Assembly (NCBI GenBank): GCA_937951875.1
Contig: CALGAN010000057.1
Location: 1 to 8,994, forward strand
Direction of reading: 5' to 3'
Origin: an uncultured Alkalilimnicola sp.
GTDB lineage: Bacteria > Pseudomonadota > Gammaproteobacteria > Nitrococcales > AK92
Length of the DNA stretch: 8,994 nucleotides
The notes beneath the pieces were generated by a model, which was given only the letters and a program-made list of their open reading frames with translations, searched no databases and was not told the origin of the DNA. Made by a program: the position numbers and the translations under genes. Positions 1 to 5,014 of this stretch are shown in pieces (positions within the stretch are counted from its first letter, which is position 1; each line of letters begins with the position of its first letter).

Positions 1-455
1 GGCTCGCCGAGCCGGTACTCCTGCATGTGGATCTTGCCGTGCTTATAGATCACCAGCCGCAGGTAATCGGAGAGGGCGTTGACCACCGATACGCCGACGC
101 CGTGCAGACCGCCCGAGACCTTGTAGGAGTTCTCGTCGAACTTACCGCCGGCGTGCAGCACGGTCATGATCACTTCGGCGGCGGAACGGCCTTCCTCCGG
201 GTGGATGTCCACCGGGATGCCGCGGCCGTTGTCGGAGACGGTGACCGAGTTGTCGGTATGCAGGGTCACGTCGATCTGGGTGCAGTAGCCGGCAAGCGCC
301 TCGTCGACCGAGTTGTCGACTACCTCGAACACCATGTGGTGCAAGCCGGTGCCGTCATCGGTATCGCCGATATACATGCCAGGGCGCTTGCGCACGGCAT
401 CCAATCCGCGCAATACCTTGATGCTGCTAGAGTCGTAAGTCGGCTGATCGGTCAT
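1..455 (-). CDS. gyrB: DNA gyrase subunit B, N-terminal part (runs off left edge)
   Basis: GyrB is the ATPase subunit of DNA gyrase, which introduces negative supercoils ahead of replication forks together with GyrA. Only the first 151 codons are present; the gene continues beyond base 1. The start is ATG at 455-453, with a GAGGG ribosome-binding site 7 nt upstream. The visible part is the GHKL (Bergerat-fold) ATP-binding region: the RKRPGMYIG segment, the catalytic-base region with Glu44 and Asn48 (FEVVDN), the DNGRGIP motif with Asp75, and the glycine-rich ATP lid GGLHGVGVSVVN at residues 115-126. All key ATPase residues seen in E. coli GyrB are present at matching spacing. It lies 25 nt downstream of recF on the same strand, the usual last place in the dnaA-dnaN-recF-gyrB row. 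ParE is the main alternative, but the sequence and context favour GyrB. Confidence 0.97.
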   Translation of the reverse strand, partial: MTDQPTYDSSSIKVLRGLDAVRKRPGMYIGDTDDGTGLHHMVFEVVDNSVDEALAGYCTQIDVTLHTDNSVTVSDNGRGIPVDIHPEEGRSAAEVIMTVLHAGGKFDENSYKVSGGLHGVGVSVVNALSDYLRLVIYKHGKIHMQEYRLGE

Positions 456-480
456 AGAATGTCCCTCTAAGGAAGTGGGA

Positions 481-1554
481 TTATACCACCTCCTGATACG
501 CCCCCTGTTCCACGTGGAACCATTTGGCTTCGCCGGCGGGCAATACGAGCGCATCGCGCTCGGTGCAGGTGATGAACGCCTGCGCCCCCACGTCGACCAA
601 CACCTCGAGCACCTCCTTGCGGCGCTCGCTATCCAATTCCGCCGGCAGATCGTCGATCAGCAGGATGGCCTGGCCGGCACCGGCCGCCTGCACGAGCTGC
701 GCCTGCGCCAGCAGCAGAGCGATGGCGGTCATTTTCTGCTGGCCGCGCGACAGCCGATGCTGGGCGTCCACCCCGGCGCTACGGATGACCAGCTCCGAGC
801 GATGAGGACCGTACAGGGTGTAGCCGACGTCCAGCTCACGCGCGCGACCTTGTTCATATGCTTCCGCCAGGGTGCGCTCTTGAGGCCAGCCGCTGCGGTA
901 GGCGAGGGTGATCGAGGCGTCCGCCAGCCAACGCTCCAGCAACGGCGCAGCGGCCGCGGTCAGCGCTTCGACGAACCACCGGCGAGCACGGTCCGCTAGC
1001 TCGCCGGCAGCTGCCAGCTCCGGCTCCCAGGAGCGCGCCAGGCGCAAGTCGCCAAGACGCAAGGCGGCGTTGCGCTGGCGCAGCGCGCGATCGTAGCGCC
1101 GCCACACCGCGTGATAGTCATGTTCCACGTGGAACACGCCCCAACCGATGAAGCTGCGCCGCACCGTCGGTCCGTCCGCCAGCAGGCGCTGACTCTCGGT
1201 GTTGATCACCTGCACCGGGAAATAGCGGGCCAGCACCGACAGGCTGGTGACTTCCTCGCCATTGATACGTACCTGCGTGCGCTCCCGCGAGCGCGATATG
1301 CCAACGCGCGCGATGCCGTGCTGGGAATCGCCGACCTGAGCACGAATCACCAACGCGTCGGCGTCGACGGCAATGAGCTGCTCCGGGCGGGTGGTGCGAA
1401 AGGAGCGGACCCGCGCTAGGAAATGGATTGCTTCGAGCAGACTGGTCTTGCCGGCGGCGTTGGGCCCGAACACCACGTTCAGGCCCGGCCCCGGTTCGAT
1501 GGCAACGGAGTGGAGATTGCGGAAATGCTCGACTTCGAGCCGTTGCAGAGACAT
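481..1554 (-). CDS. recF: DNA replication/repair protein RecF
   Basis: RecF is an SMC/ABC-like ATPase that acts with RecO and RecR to load RecA at single-strand gaps and stalled forks. The 357-aa product matches the usual family length. Visible motifs are the Walker A loop GPNAAGKT (residues 30-37), the ABC signature LSRGQQK (268-274), and Walker B followed by the D-loop, ILLIDDLPAELD (297-308). The N-terminal FRNL segment and the central WGVFHVE segment are also typical. The ATG at 1554-1552 is preceded by GAGGG very close to the start, and it lies only 7 nt past the dnaN stop, so translation is probably coupled to dnaN. The stop is TAA at 483-481, 25 nt before gyrB. The coding sequence contains two parS-like sites, encoding FHVEH in the middle of the protein and FHVEQ near its end; see those entries. 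Confidence 0.97.
   Translation of the reverse strand: MSLQRLEVEHFRNLHSVAIEPGPGLNVVFGPNAAGKTSLLEAIHFLARVRSFRTTRPEQLIAVDADALVIRAQVGDSQHGIARVGISRSRERTQVRINGEEVTSLSVLARYFPVQVINTESQRLLADGPTVRRSFIGWGVFHVEHDYHAVWRRYDRALRQRNAALRLGDLRLARSWEPELAAAGELADRARRWFVEALTAAAAPLLERWLADASITLAYRSGWPQERTLAEAYEQGRARELDVGYTLYGPHRSELVIRSAGVDAQHRLSRGQQKMTAIALLLAQAQLVQAAGAGQAILLIDDLPAELDSERRKEVLEVLVDVGAQAFITCTERDALVLPAGEAKWFHVEQGAYQEVV
506..521. promoter_or_regulatory. parS: parS-like ParB-binding site (15/16 palindromic), inside recF 3' end
   Basis: The sequence TGTTCCACGTGGAACC differs only at its last base from the perfect palindrome TGTTCCACGTGGAACA. This matches the bacterial parS consensus family as established for ParB/Spo0J. 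ParB nucleates here and spreads, and ParA then segregates the origin. The site lies within the last codons of recF, where it encodes FHVEQ at residues 346-350. It is about 3.6 kb from the dnaA-rpmH spacer, in the origin-proximal position typical of chromosomal parS sites. Neither parA nor parB is in the window, so the assignment rests on sequence and position only. Confidence 0.85.
1121..1136. promoter_or_regulatory. parS: Perfect palindromic parS (ParB-binding site) inside recF
   Basis: TGTTCCACGTGGAACA is a perfect 16-bp inverted repeat and fits the conserved chromosomal parS sequence. ParB-CTP clamps load at such sites, recruit SMC and act with ParA to move sister origins apart. It sits in the middle of recF, encoding VFHVEH at residues 140-145, about 3.0 kb from the putative origin. 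A 16-bp exact palindrome of this sequence is very unlikely by chance in 9 kb, and a second near-perfect copy 615 bp away supports it. Confidence 0.92.
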
Positions 1555-1561
1555 GCCCTCG

Positions 1562-2662
1562 CTAGAGCCGCATGGGCATCACGACGTACTTGCTGCTGCT
1601 GTTGCCCTTACCGCGAATGAGGCAGCTGCTGTTGGCGTCGGTGAACACGATTTCCACTTCGGCCTCGTCGATGGCGCCCAACGCGTCGAGCACGTAGCTG
1701 GCGTTGAAACCGATCTCGAACGCCTGGCTCGAATACTCCACCGCCAGCTCCTCGTACGCCTCCTCCTGCTCGGGATTGTTCGACTGGATGCCGAGCAGAT
1801 CGGCGCCGAGCCGGAAGCGCACGCCGCGATACTTCTCGTTGGAGAGGATGGAGGCGCGCACCAGCGCCTGCCGCAGGCTCTCGCGGTCCGCGACCATGAC
1901 CTTGTCGGCGGCCGAGGGAATCACCCGCTGGTAATCCGGGAAGCGGCCGTCGATCAGCTTGGAGGTGAAGCGCAGATCCGGCGTGGTCACGCGCACGTGG
2001 TTGCTGCCGAGCGCGATCTCGGCGCTCTCGTCGCTGTGCTCCAGCAACCGCAGCAACTCCTGGATGCCCTTGCGCGGCACGATCACCTGCTTGGGCTCCG
2101 GCACCTGCACGTCGACCTCGACCTCCGCCAGCGCCAGGCGGTGACCGTCGGTCGCCACCGCGCGCAGCAGGCCGTTCTCGACCTCCAGCAACAGGCCGTT
2201 GAGGTAATAGCGGACATCCTGCAGCGCCATGGAGAAATGGGTCTGCTCGATGAGCCGCCGCAGGCGGGTCTGCGGCACCAGCAAGGGCTCCGGCGCGCCG
2301 ATCTGATCGACCACCGGGAAGTCCGCCGCGGGCAGGGTGGAGAGCGTGAAGCGGCTGCGCGCCGCGGTCACCAGCGCGCGATCCTGCTCGATCGATACCT
2401 TGACCCGCACCTCGTTCGGGAGGTTGCGCACGATGTCCATCAGCTTACGCGCCGGCAGGGTGGCCCGCCCGGGCTCCTGCACCGCCACGGGAGCGCGCGC
2501 CTGCAACTCGACCTCGAGGTCGGTGGCGGTCAGCGATACTCCCGTGTCATCGGCGATCACCAACACGTTAGCGAGCACCGGCAGCGTCTGCCGACGTTCC
2601 ACGACACCAATTACAGCCTGCAGTGGCTTGAGGAGTTCTTCCCGCCCGATCTCGAACTTCAT
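1562..2662 (-). CDS. dnaN: DNA polymerase III sliding clamp (beta subunit)
   Basis: DnaN forms the ring-shaped homodimer that tethers DNA polymerase III and other clamp-binding proteins to DNA. The chosen start is ATG at 2662-2660, giving MKFEIGREELLKPLQ, which aligns directly with the E. coli start. The open frame extends upstream to 2764, but those 34 codons do not resemble any clamp and are rejected. The resulting 366 aa equals the E. coli length. Visible family features are SRFTLSTLPAADFP (residues 103-116), TDGHRLA (171-177), FTSKLIDGRFPDYQRVIP (232-249), NNPEQEEA (295-302) and the terminal MPMRL (362-366), which forms part of the peptide-binding pocket. The ribosome-binding site is weak (AGGCGG). 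The gene follows dnaA after a 123-nt spacer and precedes recF by 7 nt. Confidence 0.98.
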   Translation of the reverse strand: MKFEIGREELLKPLQAVIGVVERRQTLPVLANVLVIADDTGVSLTATDLEVELQARAPVAVQEPGRATLPARKLMDIVRNLPNEVRVKVSIEQDRALVTAARSRFTLSTLPAADFPVVDQIGAPEPLLVPQTRLRRLIEQTHFSMALQDVRYYLNGLLLEVENGLLRAVATDGHRLALAEVEVDVQVPEPKQVIVPRKGIQELLRLLEHSDESAEIALGSNHVRVTTPDLRFTSKLIDGRFPDYQRVIPSAADKVMVADRESLRQALVRASILSNEKYRGVRFRLGADLLGIQSNNPEQEEAYEELAVEYSSQAFEIGFNASYVLDALGAIDEAEVEIVFTDANSSCLIRGKGNSSSKYVVMPMRL

Positions 2663-2733
2663 GGCCCCGCCTAGAAATCTAGAAAAATGGAGTTTGGAAC
2701 CTGCAACCGCGTCGCGCATCGCCAAACGGACCG

Positions 2734-2752
2734 TCGCCCGCGCGGGGGGCGA
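2734..2752 (-). other. GC-rich stem-loop in the dnaA-dnaN spacer
   Basis: TCGCCC at 2734-2739 pairs with GGGCGA at 2747-2752 across a 7-nt loop. It can be extended by three more pairs (CCG/CGG) with one bulged base. In the transcript it lies about 35-50 nt after the dnaA stop. No U-tract follows, so it is not a standard intrinsic terminator. It could slow transcription, set the dnaA to dnaN ratio or protect a 3' end, but none of this can be shown from sequence alone. Confidence 0.35.
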
Positions 2753-2785
2753 ACGGCCGTCCACAGCCTAGCACAGGGGGCCGGC

Positions 2786-4105
2786 TCAGGTGGTCAACGT
2801 GCGCAGTAGATTGGCGTAATCTTCGCTGAACCGCGCGTCCGTTTCACGCAGTTCCTCGACCTTGCGACAGGCGTGCAGCACCGTCGTATGATCGCGGCCG
2901 CCGAAGGCGTCGCCGATCTCCGGCAGGCTGTGGTTGGTCAGCTCCTTGGCGAGCGCCATCGCCAACTGCCGCGGCCGGGTGATCGAGCGGCTGCGCCGCT
3001 TGGACAACAGATCGGCGACGCGGATCTTGTAGTACTCCGCGACCATCTTCTGAATATTTTCGATCGTGACCAGCTTGTCCTGCAGCGCCAGCAGGTCGCG
3101 CAGCGCTTCCTTGGTGAAATCCACCGTGATGGCCTGGCCGGTGAAGTGCGCGTTGGCGATCACCCGCCGCAGCGCTCCCTCCAGCTCGCGGATGTTGGAG
3201 CGCACCCGCTTGGCGATGAAGAACGCCACCTCCGGCGGCAGATCCACCCCTTCCTTGGCGGCCTTGCTCATCAGAATCGCCACCCGCGTCTCCAGCTCCG
3301 GCGGCTCGATGGCGACCGTCAAGCCCCAGCCGAAGCGCGACTTGAGTCGCTCCTCCAGCCCGTGCACTTCCTTCGGATAGCGGTCGCAGGTGAGGATGAT
3401 CTGCTGATGGCCTTCGAGCAGGGCGTTGAAGGTGTGGAAAAACTCCTCCTGCGAACGCTCCTTGCCGGCGAAGAACTGGATGTCGTCGATCAGCAGCGCG
3501 TCGACGCTGCGGTAGTAGCGCTTGAACTCGTTGATCGCGTTGTGCTGCAGCGCCTTGACCATGTCGGCGACGAAGCGCTCCGAGTGCAGGTACAGCACCC
3601 GGGCGCTCGGGTTGTTGCGCAGCATCTGATTGCCCACCGCGTGCATCAAGTGGGTCTTGCCGAGACCGACGCCGCCGTAGATGAACAACGGGTTGTAAGC
3701 ACCGCCGGGGTTCTCCACCACCTGCAGGCTCGCCGCGCGCGCCAGCTGGTTGGACTTACCCTCCACGAAGCTGTCGAAGGTGAAGTTGGGGTTGAGGTTG
3801 CTCTCCGACGGCCGCGGCAGCGGCCGCTCCTCGCGCCGGACCTGCACCATCGGCGCCGCGCGCGTGCTGCCGATCTCCAGCACCAGCTGCGGCGGATCGT
3901 CCGGGCGCAGCGCCACCAGCAGATCGCGGATGCGATCGGCGAAATGCTCCCGCACCCAGTCCAGCACGAAGCGGTTGGGCGCGTACAGCCGCAAACACTC
4001 GCTGTCCTCTTCCGCCTGCAGCGGCCTGATCCAGGTGTTGAGCTGCTGTTCGGGAATCTCCCGCTCCAGACTGCGCAGGCAAGATTTCCAGAGAGATTCA
4101 CTCAC
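2786..4105 (-). CDS. dnaA: Chromosomal replication initiator protein DnaA
   Basis: DnaA binds DnaA boxes, melts the origin and loads the DnaB helicase. I choose GTG at 4105-4103 as the start, giving 439 aa beginning V(M)SESLW, because gammaproteobacterial DnaA proteins usually begin here and GGGAG lies 9 nt upstream. An in-frame TTG at 4135 would add ten unconserved residues. Domain I is residues 1 to about 75 (LNTWIRPLQ, then PNRFVLDW), followed by a short, proline-containing linker to about 105. The AAA+ domain carries Walker A GGVGLGKT (144-151), Walker B LLIDD (204-208), sensor I LTCD (238-241), the SRFGWG arginine-finger box (256-261) and sensor 2 NIRELEGA (304-311). Domain IV has the DnaA signature GGRDHTTVLHACRKV (402-416). 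It diverges from rpmH and heads the dnaN-recF-gyrB row. A DnaA box lies 67 bp upstream of the start, suggesting autoregulation. Confidence 0.98.
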   Translation of the reverse strand: MSESLWKSCLRSLEREIPEQQLNTWIRPLQAEEDSECLRLYAPNRFVLDWVREHFADRIRDLLVALRPDDPPQLVLEIGSTRAAPMVQVRREERPLPRPSESNLNPNFTFDSFVEGKSNQLARAASLQVVENPGGAYNPLFIYGGVGLGKTHLMHAVGNQMLRNNPSARVLYLHSERFVADMVKALQHNAINEFKRYYRSVDALLIDDIQFFAGKERSQEEFFHTFNALLEGHQQIILTCDRYPKEVHGLEERLKSRFGWGLTVAIEPPELETRVAILMSKAAKEGVDLPPEVAFFIAKRVRSNIRELEGALRRVIANAHFTGQAITVDFTKEALRDLLALQDKLVTIENIQKMVAEYYKIRVADLLSKRRSRSITRPRQLAMALAKELTNHSLPEIGDAFGGRDHTTVLHACRKVEELRETDARFSEDYANLLRTLTT

Positions 4106-4151
4106 GACGGTCGGCTCCCGTCCTCGCAGAGGCAAGTCGAAAGCTAACGAG

Positions 4152-4157
4152 TCTATA
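4152..4157 (-). promoter_or_regulatory. Weak candidate -10 element for dnaA
   Basis: On the minus strand TATAGA matches the sigma70 -10 consensus at 4 of 6 positions and would place the transcript start about 40 nt upstream of the GTG. No good -35 hexamer lies at the right spacing. The DnaA box begins about 15 bp upstream, where bound DnaA could affect RNA polymerase. This is a tentative assignment. Confidence 0.3.
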
Positions 4158-4171
4158 CCGCCGCCCCTAAG

Positions 4172-4180
4172 TTATCCACA
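4172..4180 (+). promoter_or_regulatory. Perfect DnaA box TTATCCACA
   Basis: The nine bases match the strongest class of DnaA-binding site exactly. The box lies in the dnaA-rpmH spacer, 67 bp upstream of the dnaA start and 20 bp before the -35 of the rpmH promoter. DnaA bound here could repress dnaA or take part in origin recognition. Confidence 0.85.
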
Positions 4181-4199
4181 GGCCCGCGGTCGGCCTCGA

Positions 4200-4229
4200 T
4201 TGACAGCATAGCCGCTTTCAAAGTACATT
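4200..4229 (+). promoter_or_regulatory. Sigma70-type promoter for rpmH-rnpA-yidD-yidC
   Basis: The -35 hexamer TTGACA at 4200-4205 is a perfect consensus. An 18-nt spacer separates it from TACATT at 4224-4229, which matches the -10 consensus at 4 of 6 positions. Transcription would start near 4236, leaving a leader of about 45-50 nt before the rpmH ATG. A strong promoter is expected for a ribosomal protein gene. A second, weaker -35-like TTGACC at 4244-4249 has no good partner. Confidence 0.6.
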
Positions 4230-4282
4230 CGCCGGCTCGATTTTTGACCCTTAGCATTCACGATTTCGTAACGGGTGTCGTC

Positions 4283-4417
4283 ATGAAGCGGCCTTTTCAG
4301 CCCAGCAAGATCCATCGCAAGCGTACCCATGGCTTCCGCGCCCGCATGGCCACCAAGAACGGCCGTAAGGTGCTCGCGCGTCGTCGCGCCAAGGGTCGTG
4401 CCCGTCTCTGCCCGTGA
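4283..4417 (+). CDS. rpmH: Large-subunit ribosomal protein L34 (bL34)
   Basis: This 44-aa, very basic protein is a component of the 50S ribosomal subunit. It begins MKRPFQPSKI and contains the hallmark segment HGFRARMATKNGR (16-28) followed by RRRAKGRARL. Its length is normal for the family. The ATG at 4283 has only a weak ribosome-binding sequence (GGGTG, 5 nt upstream). It is the first gene of the rightward row, diverges from dnaA, and its end overlaps the proposed rnpA start by 20 nt. The last residues, RLCP, are unusual because relatives usually end in small, hydrophobic or basic residues such as RLTV or RLTVSK. Confidence 0.97.
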   Translation: MKRPFQPSKIHRKRTHGFRARMATKNGRKVLARRRAKGRARLCP

Positions 4418-4784
4418 TTTGACTTCCGAGCAGCCCGGTGCAGGCCTGCGGTTCCCCCGGCAGGCGCGCCTGACTCGGCCCCGCGACTATCAGCGGGTAT
4501 TCGCCTCGGCGCGCCGGCTGGGCGATCGTTATTTTACGGTACTGGCGACGCCGAACGAGCTGTCGCATGCACGGCTCGGGCTCGCCATATCGCGGCGTAG
4601 CGCGCCTCGCGCCGTCGATCGCAACCGTATCAAGCGTACGGTTCGCGAGAGCTTTCGACACCGGCAGGACACCCTGGCGGCGGTCGACGTGGTGGTCATG
4701 GCCAAACCGGCCGCCCGCCAGGCGACCAACGAGGAACTGTTCCGGTCCCTAGAGCAGCAGTGGCGGCGGCTTGCCAAAGCATGA
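4398..4784 (+). CDS. rnpA: Ribonuclease P protein component
   Basis: RnpA is the protein subunit that helps the RNase P ribozyme bind precursor tRNAs and remove their 5' leaders. The family signature is clear: RNRIKRTVRESFR at residues 75-87, preceded by HARLGLAISRRSAPRAV. The proposed GTG start at 4398 gives 128 aa beginning MPVSARDL, similar to remembered Pseudomonas starts, and overlaps the rpmH end by 20 nt in another frame. AAGGG lies just 2 nt before it, which is too close for a good ribosome-binding site. TTG at 4419 is an alternative start (121 aa) with no visible ribosome-binding site. The frame stays open back to 4329, but that part merely lies across rpmH. The gene ends at TGA 4782-4784 inside the ATGA junction with yidD. 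Confidence 0.93.
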   Translation: MPVSARDLTSEQPGAGLRFPRQARLTRPRDYQRVFASARRLGDRYFTVLATPNELSHARLGLAISRRSAPRAVDRNRIKRTVRESFRHRQDTLAAVDVVVMAKPAARQATNEELFRSLEQQWRRLAKA

Positions 4785-5014
4785 CCCGGATCCCGATCCT
4801 GTTGGTCCGCATCTATCAGTGGCTGATCAGCCCGCTGATCGGTCCCTGTTGCCGCTTCCATCCATCCTGCTCCCATTACACCATCGAAGCGCTGTCCAAG
4901 CATGGCCTGCTGCGCGGCAGCTATCTGGCCGTGCGGCGCATCGCCCGTTGCCACCCCTGGCACCCCGGCGGCTTCGATCCCGTTCCTGACCCACGATCAG
5001 CGGAAAAGCGTTGA
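4781..5014 (+). CDS. yidD: Membrane protein insertion efficiency factor YidD
   Basis: YidD is a small membrane-associated protein thought to help YidC-dependent insertion of inner-membrane proteins. The 77-aa product has a hydrophobic, amphipathic N-terminus (IPILLVRIYQWLISPL) and the family core CRFHPSCSHYTIEAL at residues 24-38, then GSYLAVRRIARCHPWHPGG. Four cysteines are present, at 23, 24, 30 and 57. Translation starts at ATG 4781, whose last bases form the rnpA stop (ATGA), so the two are translationally coupled. Its own stop TGA overlaps the yidC ATG by one base (TGATG). An in-frame GTG at 4760 would add seven unconserved residues and is not preferred. Confidence 0.95.
   Translation: MTRIPILLVRIYQWLISPLIGPCCRFHPSCSHYTIEALSKHGLLRGSYLAVRRIARCHPWHPGGFDPVPDPRSAEKR

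Larger units (their letters stand above)
4106..4282. other. dnaA-rpmH divergent intergenic region; candidate origin (oriC) or DnaA control region
   Basis: In pseudomonads and several related lineages the replication origin lies between dnaA and rpmH, and the flanking genes diverge from it, as here. The region has one exact DnaA box at 4172-4180 and a modestly AT-rich stretch at about 4215-4270 that could help unwinding. I searched both strands by eye and found no second convincing box; the next best is only 6/9. A full oriC generally has several boxes, so this may be a minimal origin with degenerate boxes, or only the dnaA regulatory region. Confidence 0.4.

Noticed and set aside
1994..1999. 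CACGTG core in dnaN as a third parS
   Set aside because: The flanking bases do not form the GTTCCACGTGGAAC palindrome.
1373..2674. 433-aa plus-strand open frame opposite dnaN and the recF start
   Set aside because: It is a GC-rich antisense shadow of well-conserved genes, with low-complexity composition and no recognisable domain.
2663..2764. N-terminal extension of DnaN by 34 codons
   Set aside because: The extension has no clamp similarity, whereas MKFEIGREELLKPLQ at 2662 aligns with the known start and gives the usual 366 aa.
2757..2765. CCGTCCACA as a DnaA box in the dnaA-dnaN spacer
   Set aside because: It matches only 6 of 9 positions and lacks the conserved TTA start.
2873..4147. 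424-aa plus-strand open frame opposite dnaA
   Set aside because: It lies entirely antisense to dnaA, has shadow-like composition rich in His, Arg, Gln and Val, and has no family resemblance.
4244..4272. Second rpmH promoter starting at TTGACC
   Set aside because: No acceptable -10 hexamer lies 16-18 nt downstream.
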